Shown here piece after piece: positions 55,047-61,987 of a stretch of DNA of 64,000 bases. This DNA comes from Flavobacterium micromati (GTDB taxonomy: Bacteria; Bacteroidota; Bacteroidia; Flavobacteriales; Flavobacteriaceae): NCBI RefSeq assembly GCF_900129585.1, contig NZ_FQWF01000006.1, positions 62,001 through 126,000 on the forward strand, given 5' to 3'. A program made the translations under genes and the position numbers. The notes under the pieces were generated by a model. That model searched no databases. It was given only the letters and a program-made list of their open reading frames with translations, and was not told the DNA's origin. Each line of letters starts with the position of its first letter. Within the stretch, counting starts at the first letter, position 1.

Positions 55047-55262
55047 GGTACGAGGTAAAAGGTACGAGGTGCGAGGTTTGAAGTACGAGATACGAGGTAA
55101 AAGGAGGTATGAGGTAAAAGGTACGAGGTGCGAGGTTTGAAGTACGAGGTACGAGGTAAAAGGTACGAGGTAAAAAATATTTGGTACAAGGTATGAGGTA
55201 AAAGGTACGAGATATAAGGTACGAGATGCGAGGTGCGAGATTTAAGTTACGAGGTTCGGGGA
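55047..55262. repeat. Tandem heptamer array (GGTACGA-type)
   Basis: About 30 copies of a degenerate 7-mer, most often GGTACGA, GGTAAAA, GGTGCGA or GGTTTGA, run without break except for a 3-nt slip (about 55102-55104) and one AT-rich unit (about 55173). A block of about eight units starting at 55054 is repeated at 55113. All frames have stops, so it is not coding. Confidence 0.85.
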
Positions 55263-55376
55263 GGAAAAGAGTTAATAAAATGAACGGAATAGTTTAGTTC
55301 ACGATTTCGAATTCAAAAAAAGTAACTTCTAACAGATAACTTAAAACTGTCTCAACACATAAAAAAATAAAAAAGT

Positions 55377-55844
55377 ATGAATTGGTATGTAGTTTACACG
55401 AAACCCAAATGGGAGAAAAAAGTTGCAGAACAATTAATAAAGAGTGGTATAGAATGCTATTGTCCGTTAATAACTCAAGTGCGTCAATGGTCAGATCGCA
55501 AGAAAAAAATTGAAGTTCCGCTATTTAATTCTTATGTTTTTGTTCAATTAGAGGAATCCCAGCGGAATACTGTTTTTAGCGCTTCGGGAGTTGTTCGGTA
55601 TTTATTTTGGCTAGGGAAAGCTGCTATTGTTCGAGACGAAGAAATTAGCGTTATCAAAAAATGGTTGGACAATGCTGATGGAGCAGATATTTTGGTAGAA
55701 TCTATTAAAATTGGCGATGCTATAAAATTAGAATCGGGGCCTTTCTCTAATCAGAAAGCAGTTGTACAAGAGATCAATAATACGCATTATGTGCTAGTTT
55801 TAGAATCGTTGGGATGCGTTTTGAAAATAAAAAAGAAGTTGTAA
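55377..55844 (+). CDS. UpxY/RfaH-type transcription antiterminator
   Basis: A NusG paralogue of the UpxY group, which in Bacteroides lets polymerase read through the leader of its own capsule operon. The NGN domain begins MNWYVVYTKPKWEKKVAEQL and has CYCPLITQVRQWSDRKKK and PLFNSYVFVQL; a KOW-like end runs from about residue 115 (SIKIGDAIKLESGPFSNQK). It is 155 residues. Its place among polysaccharide genes strongly suggests local control. Confidence 0.9.
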   Translation: MNWYVVYTKPKWEKKVAEQLIKSGIECYCPLITQVRQWSDRKKKIEVPLFNSYVFVQLEESQRNTVFSASGVVRYLFWLGKAAIVRDEEISVIKKWLDNADGADILVESIKIGDAIKLESGPFSNQKAVVQEINNTHYVLVLESLGCVLKIKKKL

Positions 55845-56243
55845 TTCTAACGTCCGCTAAAAGTCAAAATTAAAACGCAACACATATAACATTACGCTGA
55901 TCGAAGCAGATTTTGGGTATAATTAGTGCTTTTTTACGATTTAATTAAGAGCTTAGATGGACCTAAATATTATAAAACTGCTTTGTTTATGTTAGCGCAA
56001 AATTATTTAAAATAACTTTTTATTTTTGATATTAGTCTCATAAATTGCAATTACACAACGCATTTTTTAGTATCAGTAGTTTTACAAAATAAAGCTATTA
56101 AATTCTTTCTGTTTTGAAAAAGGACGAAAATAAATAACTGACTCACTATATTTGTGTAACCGTAAAAAGCGTGAATTGTTAATTTGGTTTTGAGTTGGAA
56201 AGCGAATTGTTAAAGGAATATTATCAAATAGGATTAAAAATAG
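55845..56243. other. Gene-free leader stretch before the TviB-type gene
   Basis: These 399 bases are AT-rich and contain the promoter at 56147 and its hairpin, described separately. No open frame resembling a gene is seen. Confidence 0.6.
56147..56171 (+). promoter_or_regulatory. -7 element plus hairpin before the TviB-type gene
   Basis: TATATTTG (56147-56154) is followed 5 nt later by CCGTAAAAAGCG (56160-56171). The same 12-mer occurs at the same distance after the rpsL -7 box. Confidence 0.5.
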
Positions 56244-57527
56244 ATGGAATCTAATATAAAAATAGCGGTTGTAGGTCTTGGATACGTAGGTTTACCTTTA
56301 GCGCGCTTATTAGCTACAAAGTACTCCGTTGTGGGATTTGACATCAATGTGATTCGGGTTGCTGAACTGAAACTAGGAACCGATTCAACGCTAGAAATTG
56401 ACTCTGAAACCTTGCAAAATGTTTTGGTAAATGATGTTTCAGCTAGCAATGGATTGTTTTGCACTACAAATATTAAAGATATAAGCCATTGCAATTACTA
56501 TGTGGTTACTGTGCCTACGCCAGTCGATAAAAACAATCGTCCAGATTTGACACCGTTATATAAGTCGAGCGAGACGGTGGGCAAAGTATTGAAAAAAGGT
56601 GACATCGTTATATATGAATCAACAGTTTATCCTGGCGCAACGGAAGAGGAATGTGTACCTGTTTTAGAAAAAGTATCGGGCTTAAAATTCAACCTAGATT
56701 TTTTTGTGGGATATTCACCGGAGCGAATCAATCCTGGCGATAAGGAACATACTGTCGAGAAAATCTTAAAAATAACTTCAGGATCTACTCCAGAAACAGG
56801 TCAGAAAGTAGATGAATTATATCGCTCAGTAATTACCGCAGGAACACATTTAGCTCCTTCTATAAAAGTAGCAGAAGCAGCAAAGGTAATTGAGAATTCT
56901 CAACGAGATATAAACATTGCTTTTGTCAACGAATTAGCAAAAATTTTCAATTTGATGGAAATCGACACCCATGCTGTTTTGGAAGCAGCAGGAACTAAGT
57001 GGAACTTTCTACCTTTTAAACCAGGTTTAGTAGGCGGTCATTGCATAGGCGTTGATCCATATTATTTAGCCCAGCGAGCACAAGAGTTTGGTTACCATCC
57101 CGAAATTATTTTGGCAGGTCGTCGTTTAAATGATAGTATGGGAGAATACGTCGCTGCACAAATCGTTAAGCTTATGATTAAAAAAGGAATTTCAGTAAAT
57201 GGAGCAACTCTATTAATGTTGGGTATTACGTTTAAAGAAAATTGTCCCGATGTTCGAAATACTAAAATCATAGATGTGATATCCGCCTTGACGGAATACG
57301 GTATTGAAATTACTATTTATGATCCTCTTGCAAATCCAATTGAAGTACAGAAAGAATATGCATTAATAACTACTAATACGATTCCAAAACAAAAATTTGA
57401 TACGGTTGTACTAGGAGTAGCACATAAGGAATTTTTAGAACTTGATATTTCGGTATTAAAAAATACCAACAGTATTTTGTATGATGTCAAAGGCGTTTTA
57501 GGAGATAAAGCGGATGGGAAATTGTAA
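56244..57527 (+). CDS. UDP-HexNAc 6-dehydrogenase (TviB/WbpO-like)
   Basis: Oxidises UDP-GlcNAc or UDP-GalNAc to the uronic acid in two NAD-dependent steps. The 427-residue protein has AVVGLGYVGLPLARLLA (about 8-24), VPTPVDKNNRPDLTPL, the ESTVYPGATEEEC block, and the catalytic Cys in GLVGGHCIGVDPYYLAQ. The block patterns fit TviB/WbpO rather than WecC (ManNAc) or Ugd. With the WbpP/TviC-like epimerase it could make UDP-GalNAcA. Confidence 0.9.
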   Translation: MESNIKIAVVGLGYVGLPLARLLATKYSVVGFDINVIRVAELKLGTDSTLEIDSETLQNVLVNDVSASNGLFCTTNIKDISHCNYYVVTVPTPVDKNNRPDLTPLYKSSETVGKVLKKGDIVIYESTVYPGATEEECVPVLEKVSGLKFNLDFFVGYSPERINPGDKEHTVEKILKITSGSTPETGQKVDELYRSVITAGTHLAPSIKVAEAAKVIENSQRDINIAFVNELAKIFNLMEIDTHAVLEAAGTKWNFLPFKPGLVGGHCIGVDPYYLAQRAQEFGYHPEIILAGRRLNDSMGEYVAAQIVKLMIKKGISVNGATLLMLGITFKENCPDVRNTKIIDVISALTEYGIEITIYDPLANPIEVQKEYALITTNTIPKQKFDTVVLGVAHKEFLELDISVLKNTNSILYDVKGVLGDKADGKL

Positions 57528-57745
57528 TAGAATAAAGGGCGATCTGTAGAATTGAACACGTCACTTTTTATTTGAAGTAAACAAAATATTTAGTTATAAT
57601 TCTGCTTTAAAAAGTCGGGTCGATGTTTTTAACAAAAGCATCCAATGTGAAAGTTATTTATTTTTGCTAGCGAAATTTACGTAAAGTAAAATTTAAGGTA
57701 ATAAAATATAAAATAAGATTACTAATACGAATTAATAAGTAAGGT

Positions 57746-58753
57746 ATGGAAAAGAAAAAATTAGTAACACATGTCATCTTAACTGGTGGAGTAGGGAGTA
57801 GACTTTGGCCATTATCAAGAAAAAGCCAACCCAAACAATACCTCGATATTTTTGAAGGTAAATCATTATTTGAAATGACGGTAGATCGCAATCGTAATAT
57901 AGCTGACAAGGTAATGGTAGTTGGTAATATAGACAATTGTCATCTTAGCAAAGCTGTATTAGAAAAATCGAATACGAGTTATATAGATATTATCGAATCA
58001 ACGCCACGAAATACAGCGGCAGCAATTGCTTTTGCTTCATTTGCATCAAATGAAGATGATATTTTGTTGGTCACACCTTCAGATCACATTATTGGTGAGA
58101 TCGAACGTTATGAAGAAGCAATTCAAGAAGCAATTGAAAAAGCATCTCATGGAGCTATCGTTACTTTTGGAATTGTTCCTACCAAACCAGAAACTGGATA
58201 CGGTTATATTGAACGCAATGGCGATAACGTGCTCTCATTTAGAGAAAAGCCAAACCAAGTTACCGCACGTGATTTTATTGCAAAAGGGAATTTTCTTTGG
58301 AACAGCGGGATGTTTTGCTTTAAAGCAGGTGTCTTTTTAGAGGAACTTAAAATGTATGCCCCAAAGGTATTTGAAACAGCAAAACTAGCTTGGGAAAATA
58401 ATGATGAAGGCAATTTAGATTTAGCACTTTCTCTAGATATTCCTTCAATAAGTATTGATTATGCCGTGATGGAACGATCAAAAAAAATTAAAGTTGTAGG
58501 CTCTCAATTTGAATGGTCAGATTTAGGATCTTTCGAATCAGTATATGATTATTTGAAAACAATAGGTCATCCCGTTGATGAAAACGGTAATATGGTTATT
58601 GGCACCAAAAATTACACTGCTTTTATTGGTGTTCAGGATACTATTTTTGTTCATACAGATACTGCCAACTTAATTTTGAAAAAAGAGTTTTCACAAGATG
58701 TGAAAAGTGTCTATAGTGCCTTAGAGCGGGCGAAATCTGATTTGTTGAATTGA
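57746..58753 (+). CDS. manC: Mannose-1-phosphate guanylyltransferase
   Basis: Makes GDP-mannose from mannose-1-phosphate and GTP. The N-terminal nucleotidyltransferase signature is ILTGGVGSRLWPLSRKSQPKQYL (about 9-31, split here), with TPSDHII and FREKP in the sugar-nucleotide site and the ending DLGSFESVYDYL. It is 335 residues, so it is the single-domain form without the C-terminal phosphomannose isomerase domain of long ManC proteins. A separate isomerase and mutase must be encoded elsewhere. Confidence 0.9.
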   Translation: MEKKKLVTHVILTGGVGSRLWPLSRKSQPKQYLDIFEGKSLFEMTVDRNRNIADKVMVVGNIDNCHLSKAVLEKSNTSYIDIIESTPRNTAAAIAFASFASNEDDILLVTPSDHIIGEIERYEEAIQEAIEKASHGAIVTFGIVPTKPETGYGYIERNGDNVLSFREKPNQVTARDFIAKGNFLWNSGMFCFKAGVFLEELKMYAPKVFETAKLAWENNDEGNLDLALSLDIPSISIDYAVMERSKKIKVVGSQFEWSDLGSFESVYDYLKTIGHPVDENGNMVIGTKNYTAFIGVQDTIFVHTDTANLILKKEFSQDVKSVYSALERAKSDLLN

Positions 58754-59297
58754 AAATGATGAGACTTTTCATTTAGATAGCCATTTGGTTTATCTGTATT
58801 TTTAGCAATAAAATATCAAAATTCGCGAAATAACAAGGAGTTACTTTTATTTTATAAAACTTTGAATTTTAAGAGTTTTGCTTTTTTTTCGATGTTAAGC
58901 AACTCCATGAAATAGGATTGAACAAGCAATATCGTTGAGCGTTGTATTAGACTTTCTTTTTTAGTAGTTTTTTTTTGAGATAAAAAATATAGTGATTCGT
59001 CAAAAACACATTAGTGAAAAACGTATCATTAATTTTTGAGCTTGTCGCAAATAAAAAAACGGTTTTCTGCGGTTGTGTAGCAGAATTATAATAAAGTGAA
59101 ATCAATATATTCAAATTTTGATTTATAATGAAATAAATAATCACTAAAAAGTATGAATTTTTGGCAATCATACGAAGTTATTTTATCTTGATTAAAAACA
59201 AGCTGGAATGACAAGTAAAGTCAATCAATTACTATCTCCTTTAATAATATATTTTATATTTGCACACCGCCGCAATTTCGTTAGCGCGGTTCAATAC
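58754..59297. other. Gene-free stretch between manC and the 4,6-dehydratase gene
   Basis: These 544 AT-rich bases include an inverted repeat (58837-58846 with 58897-58906) and, at the right end, a promoter with hairpin. I see no gene; short minus-strand frames here have no recognisable protein pattern. Confidence 0.6.
59255..59290 (+). promoter_or_regulatory. -7 element plus GC hairpin before the 4,6-dehydratase gene
   Basis: TATATTTG (59255-59262), then ACCG-C-CGC (59266-59273) pairing with GCG-CGGT (59284-59290), a 7-bp stem with one bulge. The ATG follows at 59298. Confidence 0.5.
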
Positions 59298-61274
59298 ATG
59301 AAAGCAAATTCCTCGCAAATAAAAAATAGTAATAATATACATGATTCGAAAAACTTTTCTCGAAGCAAGTTCTTTGAAAAATATATTCTAAGCTTAGAAT
59401 ACCTACCTAGATGGATAATCTTTTGCATTGATGTATTGTTTGTCGTTCTTGCTAATGTTATAACGTACACCGTTGTAAAAAATCTTGAAGTTGAATTTTA
59501 CGATACTTTAACTATTGCGGTGCGATTTGGTATTATTTTGATAGTAAATATGATTTTCTTTTTACTGTTCAAAACATACTCAGGGATCATTCGCCACTCT
59601 TCTTTTATCGATGTTATAAAATTACTACTGTCCACAAGTTGTGCTTTAGTAACACTTGTATTATTTAATTATTTCACACATCTGATTACCGGGAAAAAAA
59701 TATTTTTTATATCGGCATTGTTCATCAATTTTGTAATCACCTTTGTATTACTTTTTTTGTTTCGAATATTTGTCAAGAAATTTTTTGAACTTTTTACTAA
59801 ACAAAGTGGTGAAGCAGAGGTTTTAAGAACAATGATTTATGGCACAGATGCCAATGCTATTTTTGTTGCCAATGCGTTAAAGTCAGAATTTCCATCGCGG
59901 TTTAAATTGCTAGGTTTTATAAGTAAATCAGAAAATAAATCAGCAAGAACCATTCATGGGCTTGCCATATTTAGTCAAAAACGGGGAATACCTATTTTGA
60001 TGAGATCAAAGAATGCCAATGCATTAATTATTGCAGATAAAAGCCTGAGTACAGCAGACAAAATAACAATTGTAGATCGTTGTTTAGAATTTAATATCAA
60101 AGTGTTCACACTTCCCGCAATCTCAGATTGGGAAGATGCAAACGAAATTTCTAGAAAAGTTAAAAACATAGAAATAGCTGATTTACTTGAGCGCAGTCCT
60201 ATTGTTTTGGATAATATGCTAATTTCGCGTCAAGTTAAATCGAAGACTATTCTTATTAGTGGTGCTGCAGGTTCGATAGGAAGCGAAATAGTTTGGCAAA
60301 TTTTATCATTTAAACCCGATAAAATTATTTTAGTGGATCAAGCGGAAACGCCCTTGCATCATTTGTCTTTAGAACTCAATAAAGCTGATTCTACTGTTGA
60401 ATTAAAATCATTAATTGCCGATATTCGGAATTTTGATACAATGGAAGACATTTTTCAAAAACATAAGCCTTCAATCGTTTATCATGCGGCAGCTTACAAA
60501 CATGTTCCTTTGATGGAAGAAAATCCTGCGCAAGCTATTTTTACCAATGTAAAAGGGACAAAGAATTTAGCGGACTTATCGGTAAAATATAAAGTAGGAA
60601 GGTTTGTAATGATTTCTACTGACAAAGCTGTCAATCCAAGCAATGTTATGGGTGCAAGCAAACGTATAGCCGAAAAGTACGTTCAATCATTGTCTTTTAG
60701 GGACAATATGCAAGGATTTCATGAGACAAAATTTATAACAACACGTTTTGGTAATGTGCTCGGTTCTAATGGTTCTGTTGTTCCGCTATTTACGAAACAA
60801 ATTGAAAGTGGAGGTCCCGTTACTATTACACATCAAGATATTATACGGTATTTTATGACCATTCCTGAGGCCTGTCAGTTAGTTTTAGAGGCAGGAGCAA
60901 TGGGGAATGGAGGCGAAATTTATATTTTTGATATGGGTAAACCAGTGAAAATAATAGATCTGGCGAGAAAGATGATCAAATTAGCCGGTTTTATACCTGA
61001 TAAAGACATCAATATTAAAATTATTGGACTTAGACCCGGAGAGAAATTATATGAGGAGTTACTAAATGACAGCTCGAAAACGGTACCAACACATAATGAA
61101 AAAATTATGATCGCACAGGAAAATGCCACAGACTTCGTTGCACTACATGTTGCAATAAACGAACTTCTAGAATGTGCTGAGCAACTAAATGATGATCTTA
61201 TTGTGGCAAAAATGAAGGAAATAGTTCCCGAATTTAAAAGCATGAACTCAACTTTCCAGATTTTAGATAAGTAG
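59298..61274 (+). CDS. UDP-GlcNAc 4,6-dehydratase, membrane-bound (PglF/CapD-like)
   Basis: Forms a UDP-4-keto-6-deoxy-HexNAc, precursor of bacillosamine, FucNAc or QuiNAc. It is 658 residues from ATG 59298: four membrane segments in the first 180 residues, a linker domain, then a C-terminal dehydratase with GAAGSIGSEIVWQIL, AAAYKHVPLMEENPAQA and MISTDKAVNPSNVMGASKR, where Met replaces the usual active-site Tyr as in PglF/FlaA1. The frame is open 30 codons upstream, but a promoter lies in that part, so I chose 59298. Confidence 0.9.
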   Translation: MKANSSQIKNSNNIHDSKNFSRSKFFEKYILSLEYLPRWIIFCIDVLFVVLANVITYTVVKNLEVEFYDTLTIAVRFGIILIVNMIFFLLFKTYSGIIRHSSFIDVIKLLLSTSCALVTLVLFNYFTHLITGKKIFFISALFINFVITFVLLFLFRIFVKKFFELFTKQSGEAEVLRTMIYGTDANAIFVANALKSEFPSRFKLLGFISKSENKSARTIHGLAIFSQKRGIPILMRSKNANALIIADKSLSTADKITIVDRCLEFNIKVFTLPAISDWEDANEISRKVKNIEIADLLERSPIVLDNMLISRQVKSKTILISGAAGSIGSEIVWQILSFKPDKIILVDQAETPLHHLSLELNKADSTVELKSLIADIRNFDTMEDIFQKHKPSIVYHAAAYKHVPLMEENPAQAIFTNVKGTKNLADLSVKYKVGRFVMISTDKAVNPSNVMGASKRIAEKYVQSLSFRDNMQGFHETKFITTRFGNVLGSNGSVVPLFTKQIESGGPVTITHQDIIRYFMTIPEACQLVLEAGAMGNGGEIYIFDMGKPVKIIDLARKMIKLAGFIPDKDINIKIIGLRPGEKLYEELLNDSSKTVPTHNEKIMIAQENATDFVALHVAINELLECAEQLNDDLIVAKMKEIVPEFKSMNSTFQILDK

Positions 61275-61987
61275 GTCTGATTGTGTGTTTTCGATACAAT
61301 TTTTAAAGTAAACGATTGGGGTGAATAGAAATTATTTTAAAGCTCTAAAAATCACTTCCAGCAAAAGTCCGGAATAAACATAAATTACTTGCACGATACA
61401 ATTTTTAAGCGAGCGATTTTACTAATTGAACTCTATTTATCCATAAATACCGCTCGAATCGCCTTTTTAAATAATAACACTAAATGTTTAACGTTTACTA
61501 TTCTCAACGCTTCATTATTCAAAAGCTAAGTGCGCTTTTTTGCGTGGTAAAATAACTTAGTGATTCAGAATATTTAATGTTTTAAACTAAAATGACTTAT
61601 GTAACTATCTATATATGCATCACTAAATCTAGTGATATTTAATACCATTATTTTTATTTCTAAACGCACATCAATATGGTTGTAAAGAGGTTAACTTTTA
61701 ATATGACATTTAATCGAAAATGCATGCCAAGACAAAATTTTTTTATACATTTTATAATACTATATTTGCCAACTGTTAAAAAGGGTTCTTTATTGCTAAG
61801 TCTCGATAAAACAAAAATTAATATAAAAATTTGTACTATGTGAGCCAATTATGGGATTCACTAGGGCGAAGCCATTTACAGAACGTTGTTTTTTATTTTT
61901 TAGAATCTGTCAGATTAAGAAAATAATCACCAATAGACAACCATTAAAATTTAAATTAAAGTATTTTTTTTCTCCAACTACATACAC
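61275..61987. other. Gene-free stretch before the second Wza-type gene
   Basis: These 713 AT-rich bases hold a 15-bp direct repeat (61292-61306 and 61394-61408), a weak hairpin with T run (61521-61539), and the promoter at 61761, which would give a leader of over 200 nt. No gene is seen; the small minus-strand frame here has no family pattern. Confidence 0.6.
61761..61787 (+). promoter_or_regulatory. -7 element plus short hairpin-like motif, second Wza-type gene
   Basis: TATATTTG (61761-61768) is followed by AACTGTTAAAAAGGGTT (61771-61787), similar in shape to the motif after the rpsL and TviB promoters. The ATG is at 61988, so the leader is about 215 nt. Confidence 0.45.

Noticed and set aside
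55047-55262. CRISPR array
   Set aside because: The 7-bp units abut each other without spacers, and no cas gene is present.
58947-59171. Minus-strand 74-residue open frame
   Set aside because: Composition only reflects AT-rich DNA (Ile, Phe, Asn, Lys); there is no motif or convincing promoter.
59208-59297. Upstream extension of the 4,6-dehydratase gene
   Set aside because: The promoter and a GC hairpin lie in these codons, and the peptide (many Ile/Phe/Arg) does not resemble the family.
61660-61848. Minus-strand 62-residue open frame
   Set aside because: It lies across the promoter and leader of the second Wza-type gene, with no recognisable motif.
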